Source of the DNA: Bacteriovoracaceae bacterium
GTDB lineage: Bacteria; Bdellovibrionota; Bacteriovoracia; Bacteriovoracales; Bacteriovoracaceae
NCBI GenBank assembly: GCA_016784965.1
Contig: JADHTQ010000001.1
Span: forward strand, 124,001 to 188,000
Reading direction: 5' to 3'
DNA: 64,000 bases
Shown: positions 50,839 to 61,121 of the stretch, in pieces
How the letters are laid out: each line of letters starts with the position of its first letter
Numbering within the stretch: the stretch's first letter is position 1
The notes under the pieces: generated by a model
The model's database searches: none
What the model was told of the DNA's origin: nothing
Seen by the model: only the letters and a program-made list of their open reading frames with translations
Position numbers and translations under genes: made by a program

Positions 50839-52209
50839 ATGGACAGTACAATCAAATACCTAATAATTGGAGCAGGGCCTACAGGGCTGGGTGCAGCATA
50901 TCAGATGGGGATGCAAAACCAGAATGACTTTTTAGTCATTGAAAAAGCGCCTCAAGTGGGTGGGCTGTCTTCTAGCTTTGTTGATAACAAAGGTTTTACA
51001 TGGGACATTGGGGGGCATGTTCTATTTTCACATTTTGCTTATTTTGATCAAGCGCTGCTTAAGGCAATACATGCTGACCAATGGCTCACTCATAAGCGGC
51101 AAGCATGGATTTGGAAATCAAAGCGTTTCATTCCATACCCATTTCAAAACAATATACACTACCTACCCTCACAGCAATTTCAATTATGCCTAGATGGACT
51201 AGAGCAAGTTACCAATAGTAACTCAAAAAATGAATCTACTGCTAACTTCGAAGATTGGATTTATAACAGATTTGGCAAGGCGATTGCTGAGTCCTTTATG
51301 ATCCCGTATAACTGCAAAGTATGGAAGTGTCATCCCCGTGAGATGAATTATAGCTGGGTAGCCGATAGGGTGAGTGTCATAGACCTTGAACAAATTAAGA
51401 AAAATTTTGCAACTTCTAAATCTGATAGTTCATGGGGACCAAATAGTACATTTCTATTTCCCAAAAATGGTGGCACAGGTTATATATGGAACTCCTTTTT
51501 TAAATTGATTGGTTGTGATTTTTTTAAAATAAATAACGAAGTTATCCACATTGATGCTGCAAAAAAACAGGTGACTTTAGGTAGTGGAGAAAAAATTTTT
51601 TATCGGTATTTACTAAACACAATGCCTCTTCAGGAGTTGGCGGAAAAAACGGATTCACATTCTTTGAATTTTTTAAAAGATGCACATAGGTTAAAGTACT
51701 CTGCTACTTACATTGTAGGTATAGGCATTCATGGAAAAATTCCTGATACATTAAAGACAAAATGCTGGATCTACTTTCCAGAAAACGATTGTCCATTTTA
51801 TAGAGTTACCGTTTTTTCAAACTATAGTCCAAATAATGTTCCAGATATTAAAAATCAATATTCGCTGATGGTCGAAGTAAGTGAGGCACCAGAAAAAAAA
51901 GTAATTACCGACACCTTAGTGGAAGAGGTTTTAAATGGGCTTATGGCAACGAAACTTATAGACGAATCAACCAAAATCATTACAACTTGGACTTATTGTG
52001 CTCCTTTTGGATATCCCATTCCAACTCTGGATCGTGATGAAATCTTAAAAAGTATCATTCCAAATTTAGAAAAAATGGACATCTATTCTAGAGGTCGTTT
52101 TGGGGGTCATAAATACGAAGTGGGAAACCAAGACCACAGCTTCATGCAAGGGGTTGAGTGGGCAGATAAAATACTAAACGGTACTGCAGAGTCCACGTAT
52201 ATCGCATGA
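50839..52209 (+). CDS. UDP-galactopyranose mutase-like flavoprotein, eukaryotic type
   Basis: 456 residues. The FAD-binding IGAGPTGLGAAYQM and VIEKAPQVGGLSSSF are followed by GFTWDIGGHVLFSH, and the C-terminal GRFGGHKYEVGNQDHSFMQGVE segment matches the eukaryotic UGM signature. It would convert UDP-galactopyranose to UDP-galactofuranose for glycan synthesis. Bacterial Glf is shorter (about 370). Some related FAD oxidoreductases share the fold, so the reaction is likely but not certain. No galactofuranosyltransferase is adjacent. TACAAT at about 50822 may be its -10. Confidence 0.8.
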   Translation: MDSTIKYLIIGAGPTGLGAAYQMGMQNQNDFLVIEKAPQVGGLSSSFVDNKGFTWDIGGHVLFSHFAYFDQALLKAIHADQWLTHKRQAWIWKSKRFIPYPFQNNIHYLPSQQFQLCLDGLEQVTNSNSKNESTANFEDWIYNRFGKAIAESFMIPYNCKVWKCHPREMNYSWVADRVSVIDLEQIKKNFATSKSDSSWGPNSTFLFPKNGGTGYIWNSFFKLIGCDFFKINNEVIHIDAAKKQVTLGSGEKIFYRYLLNTMPLQELAEKTDSHSLNFLKDAHRLKYSATYIVGIGIHGKIPDTLKTKCWIYFPENDCPFYRVTVFSNYSPNNVPDIKNQYSLMVEVSEAPEKKVITDTLVEEVLNGLMATKLIDESTKIITTWTYCAPFGYPIPTLDRDEILKSIIPNLEKMDIYSRGRFGGHKYEVGNQDHSFMQGVEWADKILNGTAESTYIA

Positions 52210-52364
52210 AGTAAAAATTTATTACCACAGTCAATCTTTAACAAATTAGTGCATTTACCTTCATTGAATCACTTTACAGTGAAATAAATTCGTCAAGTAT
52301 TGCAATAATTCTAAGTAATATCTATTTTTACACGATAAGTCATTTACAGAAAAGGGGGAGTTTT

Positions 52365-53276
52365 ATGGTATTTAAGTTGATCTATAGACTCATGTTTATC
52401 TTTTCATTGTTTTTAGTCATTAATAGTTACGCAATTTGGGATTCTGACTTTAGAGGAGTCGGGGAACTTGGGAATAAACGAAGCCCTGCGTCTGCTGAGA
52501 CTAAGTATCGATATCGTCAAGGAATCAGCTTTTCTAAAGTTGTTATAGATGAAAAAAAGAAGAAAACGTCTCCTTTTTTTCGTAGACCTACTTTGGATTT
52601 TATTAATAGCAAAAATTGTAAGGAGTTTTTAGGAAGCCTTAAAAATCACGATATTGATTTTAATAAATGTCAAAATAGGGTTGGGCAAATGCCCAACAAT
52701 ACAAAAAGTGCATTTATGGAAATTTCAAAAGATTTAAGAGGAGTAGCTGCATTACATGCTGTTTTAGATCTCATAACTAAAGCAAGTGAAACTAGTTCAG
52801 CAACTTTAATAGATCAAGTTGCTGATAAAATTAATGAGATCGAAAAATCCATACCTACAACATATTTCTTTTCACGCTGGAAAAAGGCCCTCTGCTTTGG
52901 AGCTGAAGGTCATTACAATAATACATGCAGCTTAGGAAAAATTTATAAAATTTATAAACAAGCAAATATGGAAAAAAAAGTTGCAAATGGTTTGGCCAGT
53001 TTACTAGGTCTTACTCGATTACAAGGTGATGAAAAGTTTTCACCCAAATTACTTAAAGACAATATTTCTCATATAAAAAGCATTTTTGAGTGCATTAACA
53101 GACGATTTGCAACTCGTTGTGATTCATCTTTTGAGTTTCCCACAAGTTTATCGCCAAGCTATTTAGTAGTTGACCCCTCTGCTATGAGTATAAGCGAAGT
53201 TAATAGAAGAATAATTACTCCTCAAATTCCTGCGCCTAAAAAAATGGATCTAAGGCAAAGCTCTAAATCCAAGTAA
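52365..53276 (+). CDS. Secreted protein of unknown function
   Basis: 303 residues with a signal peptide (MVFKLIYRLMFIFSLFLVINSYA); AGGGGGAG precedes the ATG. The mature protein has a helical middle (residues 120-250) and six or so Cys (NCKEFL, KCQNRV, LCFGAE, TCSLGK, ECINRR, RCDSSF) that could form disulfides. No family recognised. About 100 bases upstream of a secreted amidase gene, with which it may share a theme of envelope or prey-wall attack (inference). Confidence 0.65.
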   Translation: MVFKLIYRLMFIFSLFLVINSYAIWDSDFRGVGELGNKRSPASAETKYRYRQGISFSKVVIDEKKKKTSPFFRRPTLDFINSKNCKEFLGSLKNHDIDFNKCQNRVGQMPNNTKSAFMEISKDLRGVAALHAVLDLITKASETSSATLIDQVADKINEIEKSIPTTYFFSRWKKALCFGAEGHYNNTCSLGKIYKIYKQANMEKKVANGLASLLGLTRLQGDEKFSPKLLKDNISHIKSIFECINRRFATRCDSSFEFPTSLSPSYLVVDPSAMSISEVNRRIITPQIPAPKKMDLRQSSKSK

Positions 53277-53378
53277 CTATTGTAAAAAGTTAATCAAGAG
53301 CTTTTTTCCACATATCAATAACCTCTCAATTTGATAATATAAGTTTAGGTGGAATATCCATAGAGAGAAAGCCTGGCA

Positions 53379-54746
53379 ATGGTGATACTTAAAATATGTT
53401 ATATAATAGCTCTAGTTGCTTTTTCGGCAAATACGTTAGCCGAAACTGCACCTTTACGCGGAAACCTAACCTTAATCAGAACACTCAATGAAATTGATCC
53501 CCCACTTGAAGAGCTAGCTCCAAAAGTTCTAAAGCATTTTGGAGATATAAATAAGGCCACAAATCCTCCGGGCTTTGATGGTATCTGCTTAGAAATTGCA
53601 AGAACAATAGACATTGGTAATCTATGTGATGCCTATAGATTTGATAGGGTCATCGAGCCAGCTCCAAACATTTACACAATAGTTTCTCCAAGTAGCTGGA
53701 GTTATGAAAAAGCTAGAAGCTATATATCAGAGTGCCGGGCCAATAATGAACAGTTTCATATTGTCCCCCGTTTGAATCATAGTTGTAAGCAAGGTTATCA
53801 AGAACATTATGATGTAAAAATAGATGATGAGAAAAATTACCAAGTAAGAGGTTGGTTTGCCTGCCCGCCCAAAAAAGAGGCATGTAACACTATTAATATG
53901 ACAGAAGATGACAAACTAATTATCAAATTAAAAACCATGAAAGAAATATATAAACTAATGAAATACCAAAAAAGTTGTGGTTTTAAGTTTAGCAAAATAT
54001 ATCCCAAGCCCCCAAATATTAACTTTGTCCTTAGTCGTTTGGAAAATGAAATTAAAATATTAGTAAAAAATAGCAAACGGAAGTTAGCAGATTGTAATTT
54101 ACCGCTCGTAATACCACATGAGATTACAGAACTCGCCAAAAGAGAGATGTCACGAGGAATAATTTCGCTGAAATGGTATAAAATGAATTTGAAAACTAAA
54201 TTAAAAACTTCACACTTAGAAAAGTTAAAGGTGCCTGGATTCCCCGTTTCAATTACTATACACCACACAGGCGGAATGTTACAGTCCAGATCAGGTGATG
54301 CCCCGATTGCCATCCAAAGAGACCATCAACAAAGAGGTGATGATGACATTCCATACCACTATATCGTTGGCATAAACGATTACGGAAAGTGTCAAACTTT
54401 TGAGGGTAGATCACTTAGCATGGTTGGTGCTCATGGTGGGAGCGGATTAAATATGGGGACAATTGCTATTGCCATTTCTGGAAATTACTCTCCAAAAAAT
54501 CCTACCAATATAAGTGGCTACCTTGCAAATTCAAAAGAATATCAGCGCCAACCACCTGCATCGTGCATACAGCAACTCATGGAGTTAATATCATATCTAA
54601 AGTCCAAGTTTGGCAGTATAACTAACATATATGGACACACTTCTCATCAGGTAATAAGAGGTGGCTGTAGTAAAAAAAGAATTTGTCCAGCTTATGGAAA
54701 ACAACTTTTTATGAAAGCATTAAGGGATAGGTTTGATAATAAGTAA
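53379..54746 (+). CDS. Secreted N-acetylmuramoyl-L-alanine amidase (amidase_2/PGRP fold)
   Basis: 455 residues with a signal peptide (to NTLAE). About 270 residues of unrecognised Cys-rich sequence come first, then an amidase_2 domain: ITIHHTGG with zinc His at 295/296, DIPYHYIVGINDYG, AHGGSGLNMGTIAIAISGNY, YGHTSH (H420) and CPAYG near 438, the His and Cys of PGRP-type zinc sites. It would cut the bond between muramic acid and L-Ala in peptidoglycan. The large N-terminal part may bind wall or prey surface (inference). Confidence 0.85.
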   Translation: MVILKICYIIALVAFSANTLAETAPLRGNLTLIRTLNEIDPPLEELAPKVLKHFGDINKATNPPGFDGICLEIARTIDIGNLCDAYRFDRVIEPAPNIYTIVSPSSWSYEKARSYISECRANNEQFHIVPRLNHSCKQGYQEHYDVKIDDEKNYQVRGWFACPPKKEACNTINMTEDDKLIIKLKTMKEIYKLMKYQKSCGFKFSKIYPKPPNINFVLSRLENEIKILVKNSKRKLADCNLPLVIPHEITELAKREMSRGIISLKWYKMNLKTKLKTSHLEKLKVPGFPVSITIHHTGGMLQSRSGDAPIAIQRDHQQRGDDDIPYHYIVGINDYGKCQTFEGRSLSMVGAHGGSGLNMGTIAIAISGNYSPKNPTNISGYLANSKEYQRQPPASCIQQLMELISYLKSKFGSITNIYGHTSHQVIRGGCSKKRICPAYGKQLFMKALRDRFDNK

Positions 54747-54765
54747 TTTTTAAAAAAGGAGTACA

Positions 54766-55200
54766 ATGAAGAGGTTTAATAAGTTTTTTACTAAAGTCAT
54801 CTTAATATCTACCATCTTCGCAGCAGCTGGTTTATCCCAAGCGACTACCCTAAAAAGCTTAAAACCAATATTAAAAAAAACCATCATTAATTACCTTAGT
54901 GCATACGCAAACGGTGATATCAAGGCATTTAAAGAAGTCGTAACTGATACATTTATCAGCAATATGGGAGGACCTTTATTTTTGAAAGAGGCCTTTAAAG
55001 ATCCAGGCAACGATGCTCCCCCAAAGGGAAAAGTTGTCAAATTGACCCTAACGGGAGACCCAACCAAGCCACTTGTGCAATTTACATATATCAATAATCA
55101 AGGTGATAAAATTGCAATGGATAAAGACAGTTGGTTTGAGTTAATCAAAAAAAGCGGTAAGTGGAAGCTTAATCGGCACATAACACATCTATATCGATGA
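54766..55200 (+). CDS. Small secreted protein, NTF2/SnoaL-like pattern
   Basis: 144 residues, AAGGAG before ATG. Signal peptide (MKRFNKFFTKVILISTIFAAAGLSQA). The mature part has ILKKTIINYLSAYANGDIKAFKEVV, a helix pair that opens NTF2-like folds, and ends in strands with WFELIKKSGKWKLNRHI, as in DUF4440-type proteins. The fold call is by pattern. 19 bases after the amidase gene, so co-transcribed. Confidence 0.6.
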   Translation: MKRFNKFFTKVILISTIFAAAGLSQATTLKSLKPILKKTIINYLSAYANGDIKAFKEVVTDTFISNMGGPLFLKEAFKDPGNDAPPKGKVVKLTLTGDPTKPLVQFTYINNQGDKIAMDKDSWFELIKKSGKWKLNRHITHLYR

Positions 55201-55201
55201 A

Positions 55202-56170
55202 TTACATCGTAAAAATAAAAGCAGACTCCTGTTTTGCATAAACACTAATCTGAGTTACAGCTCCTGGTTCAACTTGAAACAAAGCACTTTCATAAGCGCT
55301 AATAAACTCACTTTGCTCAACTCCCTGAACCTTAACCTCTAAGCTTCCTGCAAAACAAACAAGAGAAGATAGCCTTTGAAACTTTCCTACCCTATAAACT
55401 ATGCTGTCACCTTCTTGCAGGTTGTTCATCTCTAGTTGAAACTCTTGGTGATCAACCAATAATTGACTTTGGTTGGTGATATCGAATAGATTGGTCAAAG
55501 CATTAAAAGTTTGAGGGCGATTAAAGTCATCGCCAAATTGTAGTACGTCCATTGCCTTTTCAATATGCAACTGCCTGCCATTTCCATCCTTATCAACTCG
55601 ATTCCAGTCCCAAACTCGATATGTTATTCCGCTGCGCTGTTGTACCTCTGCAAGAAATACTCCCGAACCAATTGCATGCACTGATCCTGCTGGCACAAAA
55701 AAGAAATCTCCCCTTTTGACGGGGTAAAATTTCAAAAATTTCGACATATCCTGCTTATTTTGCAGACCTTCTACAAACTGTTTCTTCGTTACTCCTTCAT
55801 TAAAACCTAGAAAAATACCCGAGTTTTTATCTGCGTCTAAAATTATCCAACACTCCGTTTTTCCACTGGAGTGTTCATGAACCTTTGCGTAATTGTCATC
55901 TGGGTGCACTTGCACTGATAAATTATCCAAAGTATCAATGAATTTAATAATGTAAGGAAGTTGATTTTCATCAATAAAATGGTCTATGGGTTTGCCTGCA
56001 AACTTGCACATTCCCATAGGGTGATGGGCAATTTCCCAAGTTTCTCCTATTAGCTGTGTTTGGGTAACTCCTGTAAGTTTTTTAAGTTTTGCCAGGCGCC
56101 TCCCTCCCCAAATTTTATTTACCACAAAAGGATCAAGCTTTAATACATTACCGTTTTGTTTAGTGTTCAT
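55202..56170 (-). CDS. manA: Mannose-6-phosphate isomerase, class I
   Basis: 322 residues. KIWGGRRL, GETWEIAHHPMG, LSVQVHPDDNYAK and SGKTECWIILDAD carry the zinc ligands (His and Glu) of type I phosphomannose isomerase; DFFFVPAGSVHAIG gives the later His. Links fructose-6-phosphate to mannose-6-phosphate for nucleotide sugars. Short form, as in many bacteria. Diverges from the LON-domain gene. Confidence 0.92.
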   Translation of the reverse strand: MNTKQNGNVLKLDPFVVNKIWGGRRLAKLKKLTGVTQTQLIGETWEIAHHPMGMCKFAGKPIDHFIDENQLPYIIKFIDTLDNLSVQVHPDDNYAKVHEHSSGKTECWIILDADKNSGIFLGFNEGVTKKQFVEGLQNKQDMSKFLKFYPVKRGDFFFVPAGSVHAIGSGVFLAEVQQRSGITYRVWDWNRVDKDGNGRQLHIEKAMDVLQFGDDFNRPQTFNALTNLFDITNQSQLLVDHQEFQLEMNNLQEGDSIVYRVGKFQRLSSLVCFAGSLEVKVQGVEQSEFISAYESALFQVEPGAVTQISVYAKQESAFIFTM

Positions 56171-56259
56171 AAATATAGACTCCAGAATATTTTAAAATTT
56201 TTCAGCATAGCAAAATCAGCTTCATGGCCTTAGTTACATAACAATGTTACAATATTTCG

Positions 56260-56916
56260 ATGAATATTATTACCATACCCGGACTCCCTATTCCAAACAT
56301 GATCTTTTTTCCACATACAGTGGTTTCGGTACAAATTAGCCATCCAATCCATAAAAAAACTGTAGAACATTGTATCGCAAATGATCTCCCCTTGGCTATA
56401 TTTCCAACCACAACCACAGAAACCAGCATTTATTGTGGAATTGGAAACCCCAATATCCTAGAGGAGCAAAACGGTAGCGGAGAGCAGTTAGTTATCATTA
56501 AAGGGATTGGGAAGGTTCACCTGTTAAATACGATTCAACACCTCCCTTTTCCCATGTTCAATGCAGAGCTTGTGTATGACATTGATGAAAAACAGGTTTT
56601 TGATAATTGTAAAATATCTAGACTTAAAGATATTTTAAATAAATGGATTGTTCGCAATATTCCAGATTCAGTAGAGAGACAAAATTTTATTGACCAAATT
56701 AAAACTGTCCATCATATTACTGACTACGTCTCTACTTTTTTGATACATGATTTGGAACTAAAGAATATGCTTTTACAAAATGACTCTCTCGCTCAACGCA
56801 TTCAAACCTTAAATGCACTCCTTAAGGATTCAAATCCCTTCTATGAAGACTACTATGTAACAAATGCCCTCAAAACATACTGGAACGATCTCCAAAAAGC
56901 TCAAAGTGATCATTAA
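56260..56916 (+). CDS. LON substrate-binding-domain protein
   Basis: 218 residues, equal to the N-terminal domain of Lon alone, without ATPase or protease. [21 protein letters not shown] and the [11 protein letters not shown] strand match the PUA-like LON domain. Such stand-alone proteins occur widely; function is unknown. The start has no clear ribosome binding site. It lies 17 bases before leuS. Confidence 0.85.
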   Translation: MNIITIPGLPIPNMIFFPHTVVSVQISHPIHKKTVEHCIANDLPLAIFPTTTTETSIYCGIGNPNILEEQNGSGEQLVIIKGIGKVHLLNTIQHLPFPMFNAELVYDIDEKQVFDNCKISRLKDILNKWIVRNIPDSVERQNFIDQIKTVHHITDYVSTFLIHDLELKNMLLQNDSLAQRIQTLNALLKDSNPFYEDYYVTNALKTYWNDLQKAQSDH

Positions 56917-56933
56917 TACCTGAAGGATTTTGT

Positions 56934-59345
56934 ATGGATTATAAATTTTTAGAAATTGAAAAATATTGGCAGCAATATTGGGATAAACATGAAACTTTTA
57001 AAGTAGAGCTAGATCATAACAGGCCCAAGTACTATGCTCTGGATATGTTTCCCTACCCATCAGGAGCGGGGTTACATGTTGGCCATCCAGAAGGCTACAC
57101 TGCCAGTGATATTATGGCACGCTATAAAAGGATGAAGGGATTTAATGTTTTGCACCCAATTGGATGGGATAGCTTCGGGTTACCGGCCGAAAACTTTGCC
57201 ATGAAAACAGGTACCCATCCAGATACCGTAACCAAAAAAAATATTTCTACTTTTAAGCGTCAACTTAAGTCTTTGGGATTTTCCTACGACTGGAGTAGAG
57301 AGATAGCAACTAGTGATATTAATTACTACAAATGGACCCAATGGATTTTTGTTCAACTCTACAACAAGGGCCTGGCCTACGAAGATGAAATCCAAGTAAA
57401 TTGGTGCCCAGAACTTGAAACGGTTTTAGCAAATGAAGAGGTCATTGATGGTAAATCAGAAATCGGAGGCCACCCCATAGTACGCAAACCACTTAAACAG
57501 TGGATGTTAAGGATAACCGAATATGCAGACAGACTTTTAGAGGATCTCGATGACCTCCAGTGGCCAGAAAACATCAAGGAGATGCAAAGAAACTGGATTG
57601 GCCGCTCAGAAGGTGGCAACATCGAGTTTAAAGTGGACACCATGGATGAATTTATCCATGTTTTCACCACCAGACCAGATACTTTATTTGGTGCTACTTA
57701 CATGGTGTTAGCTCCTGAACACGAATTGGTTGACAAAGTTACTACAGATGAGTGCCGCTCTGATGTGACAAAATATATAAAGCAATCCGCACAAAAATCT
57801 GACTTAGAGCGAACCGATTTGGCAAAAGAAAAAACTGGAGTTTTTACTGGCGCGTACGCAATAAATCCAGTCAATAACCAAAAAATACCCATCTGGGTAG
57901 CAGATTATGTCTTAATCTCCTACGGTTTTGGTGCAATTATGGCCGTACCGGCCCATGATCAAAGAGATTATGAATTTGCAAAGCAATTTACTCTTCCCAT
58001 TGTGCAAGTCTTAGAAGGTGGAGACCTTGAAGTAAAAGCACATGAATCAGAAGGTAAACATATAAACTCAGGTTTTATCAACGGTCTTGGAAAGATTGAT
58101 GCAATTTCAAAAATGCTCGATTGGTTAGAAGAAAAAAAGCTAGGTACTCGATCAGTCAACTATAAACTACGCGATTGGATTTTTTCTAGACAACGATATT
58201 GGGGCGAACCATTTCCCATCTTAAAGTTTGAAGATGGCACCATACGCTGCCTTGAAGAAGATGAATTACCAGTTGGCCTTCCTCAGGTTACTAACTACCA
58301 TCCGTCAGGCACTGGGGAGTCACCTCTTGCCACAATTTCAGATTGGTTAAACATAACTGATCCAAAAACTGGTAAGAAAGCAAAAAGAGAAACTAATACA
58401 ATGCCACAATGGGCCGGCAGCTGCTGGTACTATCTGAGATTTTGCGATCCAACAAATACACAAAAACCTTGGTCTAAAGATATTGAAAAATATTGGATGC
58501 CCGTTGACCTCTATGTGGGAGGGGTTGAGCATGCCGTCTTACATCTACTGTATGCCAGATTCTGGCACAAAGTTCTCTATGATTTAGGTTATGTTTCTAC
58601 AAAAGAGCCATTTAAAAAACTTGTAAATCAAGGACTCATTTTAGGCGAGGACGGCGAAAAAATGAGTAAATCCCGCGGGAATGTTGTTAATCCCGATGAA
58701 ATTGTTAACAGATATGGGGCGGACTCTTTAAGGCTATATGAAATGTTTATGGGGCCACTTGAGAAGGTAAAACCATGGTCTGAAACTGGAGTTAAAGGTC
58801 TATTTAACTTTCTAAATAGATCTTATAAATTTTTTGCAAACACACAAAATCATATTGATGATCAAGAGAGTGAGGACTTAGAAACCTTACAGCTTCTACA
58901 TAAAACCCTCAAAAAAGTCTCTCATGATATTGAAAAAATGCACTTTAATACTGCAATATCTAGCATGATGATTCTTACAAATCATTGCATAAAAAAAGCA
59001 AAAGTTAAAAAGTCCACTGTTGAAATATTTGCCAAAATGTTGTCACCTTTTGCTCCTCATATGGGTGAAGAGCTTTGGAAAATCCTAGGTCACAAAGCAT
59101 CACTGGCCTATGAACCATGGCCTTTGTACGATGAGAAGCTGGCAAAGGATGAGTTCATCAAAATGGCAATTTCCATTAATGGCAAAACCAGAGCAATCAT
59201 TGAAGTACCAAAAGATATTTCTAAAGAGGACTTTTTTAAGCTGGCAAAACAGAATCAAAAAGTTTCAAAATATCTTAGTAATACAAAAATCGTTAAAGAA
59301 ATCTACATTCCACAAAAAATTTGCAATTTTGTAGTCAAACCTTAG
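56934..59345 (+). CDS. leuS: Leucyl-tRNA synthetase
   Basis: 803 residues, usual bacterial length. HIGH motif HVGHPEGY within [20 protein letters not shown], editing domain with [19 protein letters not shown], and KMSKS in [15 protein letters not shown]. Charges tRNA-Leu and removes mischarged norvaline or isoleucine. GAAGGA precedes the ATG. Confidence 0.98.
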   Translation: MDYKFLEIEKYWQQYWDKHETFKVELDHNRPKYYALDMFPYPSGAGLHVGHPEGYTASDIMARYKRMKGFNVLHPIGWDSFGLPAENFAMKTGTHPDTVTKKNISTFKRQLKSLGFSYDWSREIATSDINYYKWTQWIFVQLYNKGLAYEDEIQVNWCPELETVLANEEVIDGKSEIGGHPIVRKPLKQWMLRITEYADRLLEDLDDLQWPENIKEMQRNWIGRSEGGNIEFKVDTMDEFIHVFTTRPDTLFGATYMVLAPEHELVDKVTTDECRSDVTKYIKQSAQKSDLERTDLAKEKTGVFTGAYAINPVNNQKIPIWVADYVLISYGFGAIMAVPAHDQRDYEFAKQFTLPIVQVLEGGDLEVKAHESEGKHINSGFINGLGKIDAISKMLDWLEEKKLGTRSVNYKLRDWIFSRQRYWGEPFPILKFEDGTIRCLEEDELPVGLPQVTNYHPSGTGESPLATISDWLNITDPKTGKKAKRETNTMPQWAGSCWYYLRFCDPTNTQKPWSKDIEKYWMPVDLYVGGVEHAVLHLLYARFWHKVLYDLGYVSTKEPFKKLVNQGLILGEDGEKMSKSRGNVVNPDEIVNRYGADSLRLYEMFMGPLEKVKPWSETGVKGLFNFLNRSYKFFANTQNHIDDQESEDLETLQLLHKTLKKVSHDIEKMHFNTAISSMMILTNHCIKKAKVKKSTVEIFAKMLSPFAPHMGEELWKILGHKASLAYEPWPLYDEKLAKDEFIKMAISINGKTRAIIEVPKDISKEDFFKLAKQNQKVSKYLSNTKIVKEIYIPQKICNFVVKP

Positions 59346-59372
59346 AAAGTGCTTTTGTAACAACTTAAGGGG

Positions 59373-59401
59373 TTACATTATATTAATTTTCCCCCTATAA
59401 T
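59373..59401 (+). promoter_or_regulatory. Promoter of the MinD-like gene unit
   Basis: TTACAT (59373-59378) and a perfect TATAAT (59396-59401), 17 bases apart, in the leuS downstream gap. The spacer is bounded by GGGG and CCCCC, a possible extra regulatory inverted repeat. Expected start near 59408, 43 bases before the TTG start. Confidence 0.6.
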
Positions 59402-59450
59402 ATTAGGAGTATATGGTAGATGATTGTAAAATTAATCAAGGGTCCCTAGT

Positions 59451-60404
59451 TTGTCTTCGATAGAAAATGAAAATGACCAAATGAGTTTAGGTGCAAAAGT
59501 TGCTCCTGAAAGAAAACACAAAATTTGGGCAGTTGGAGGAGGAAAAGGAGGTGTTGGTAAAAGTTTAGTAACAGCTAATCTTTCCATATGCCTTGCTTTA
59601 ATGGGTTATAAAGTTGTTGCTATTGATCTCGATTTAGGCGGTGCAAATCTGCACACTTGTTTGGGAGTGCCAATTCCTGAAAAAACATTGTCTGATTATC
59701 TTACCAAAAAAGTAAGAAGCCTACAGGAGATTACTACACCTACCGCCACAGAGAATTTGTTTCTAATTAGCGGCGCACAAGATGATGTCGGTATTGCCAA
59801 TATGAAGCATATGCAAAAGGCCAAACTTCTATCACAACTAGATACTTTAGATGCCGACTATGTTATTATGGATCTTGGAGCTGGGACAGGGTTGAACACT
59901 CTGGATTTTTTCATTTCTGCAGATCAAGGTATTTTGACTGCGCTCCCTGAACCCACATCAATTGAAAATACTTACAGATTCATAAAGTCAATTTATCATC
60001 GAAAAATTAAAAATGCGGAAGAATTATTAGAGCTTGGACCAACTATCGATCAAGCCTTAAATGCAAAAATCTCTCAAAACAGCACTCCAGCAGACCTTGT
60101 AACAAAGATAATCGGGACTAATCCTCAAATGGGGCATAGACTAAAAATGGAACTTAATAAATTAGTTCCAAAACTAATTGTTAATCAAATTAGAACTCAA
60201 TCCGATATAGACATCGGATTTTCAATGCAAATAATATGTAAAAAATATTTTGGAATAAATTTGGATTATATAGGGTACCTTGAATATGATGCGACTGTTT
60301 GGCAAAGTGTAAAAAGGAGAAAACCTCTTCTGATGGAATTCCCTCATTCTGCACTAGTAAACAATTTTGATCAAATCATTCATAATTTGCTACGAGTCAC
60401 TTAA
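59451..60404 (+). CDS. MinD/FlhG-family ParA-type ATPase
   Basis: 317 residues, TTG start 59451. Deviant Walker A GGGKGGVGKSLVTAN (about 24-35), DLDLGGANLHTCLG, and VIMDLGAGTGLNTLDFF are typical of MinD/FlhG proteins. FlhG sets flagellar number and place, but there are no flagellar genes nearby and no clear C-terminal amphipathic membrane-targeting helix was seen. Next gene encodes a J-domain/HTH protein, so a linked role in cell organisation is possible. Confidence 0.85.
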   Translation: MSSIENENDQMSLGAKVAPERKHKIWAVGGGKGGVGKSLVTANLSICLALMGYKVVAIDLDLGGANLHTCLGVPIPEKTLSDYLTKKVRSLQEITTPTATENLFLISGAQDDVGIANMKHMQKAKLLSQLDTLDADYVIMDLGAGTGLNTLDFFISADQGILTALPEPTSIENTYRFIKSIYHRKIKNAEELLELGPTIDQALNAKISQNSTPADLVTKIIGTNPQMGHRLKMELNKLVPKLIVNQIRTQSDIDIGFSMQIICKKYFGINLDYIGYLEYDATVWQSVKRRKPLLMEFPHSALVNNFDQIIHNLLRVT

Positions 60405-60427
60405 ATTAAAATAAAGAGTAATTATTG

Positions 60428-61114
60428 ATGAAAAACTATTATGAAATTTTAGAAGTTTCCCCAAATTCCACCCAAAAAGAAATAACTTTTGCCTACCAAA
60501 AGATTAAAAGCGCTTACTCCCAAAATGGACTTGCCCTTTATTCTCTAATTGGTGAAGGTGAATGTAGCAAGATGCTTGAGTTAATTGACGAGTCCTACAA
60601 TATCTTAAGTAGCCCGGTAAAGAGAAAACGCTACGATGAAGTACGAGGTCTAAACCATGCGGATCAAGACCAAGGACCAGCTCCTACCTCAATTAGCTCA
60701 CTACTTAATAAACACTTAGAGCAACAAGATGGTGCTCCAAGTTCTAGACCAAACAATGAGAGGAAGTCTCCAAGCTCTACCAAAAATATCGCAAAAATAA
60801 TTGCTACTAAACGTTTTGCTCTTTCATATGATATAGACCCCGAATTTGAAAAAGAGATTGAACAAACCACAGAGTTTACAGGTGAATTCTTGCAACGAAT
60901 TCGTGAATATAAAAAAATAGATATTTTAAGACTTGCAGATATGACTAAAGTATCTAAAGTTTACTTAAGTAACATTGAAAAAGAAGAACTAGAAGGTCTT
61001 CCTGCTCTTGCCTATGTTCGTGGTTTTGTTTATCAATATGCAAAATGCTTGAAGTTAAATCCAGACTTAGTAGCAACTTCATATATTTATCGATTAAAAA
61101 AGATGAAGACTTAA
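60428..61114 (+). CDS. J-domain (HPD-less) fused to RodZ-like helix-turn-helix
   Basis: 228 residues from ATG 60428. The N-terminal 75 residues follow the J-domain pattern (YYEILEVSPNSTQKEITFAYQKI, then LIDESYNILSSPVKRKRYDE), but the HPD tripeptide needed to stimulate Hsp70 is missing: SQN stands in its place. A low-complexity linker follows and then an HTH_25 domain as in RodZ (FTGEFLQRIREYKKIDILRLADMT, YLSNIEKEELEGLP, YVRGFVYQYAKCL). No membrane helix, unlike RodZ. Co-transcribed with the MinD-like gene and an RluD-type gene. Confidence 0.8.
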   Translation: MKNYYEILEVSPNSTQKEITFAYQKIKSAYSQNGLALYSLIGEGECSKMLELIDESYNILSSPVKRKRYDEVRGLNHADQDQGPAPTSISSLLNKHLEQQDGAPSSRPNNERKSPSSTKNIAKIIATKRFALSYDIDPEFEKEIEQTTEFTGEFLQRIREYKKIDILRLADMTKVSKVYLSNIEKEELEGLPALAYVRGFVYQYAKCLKLNPDLVATSYIYRLKKMKT

Positions 61115-61121
61115 AAATACA

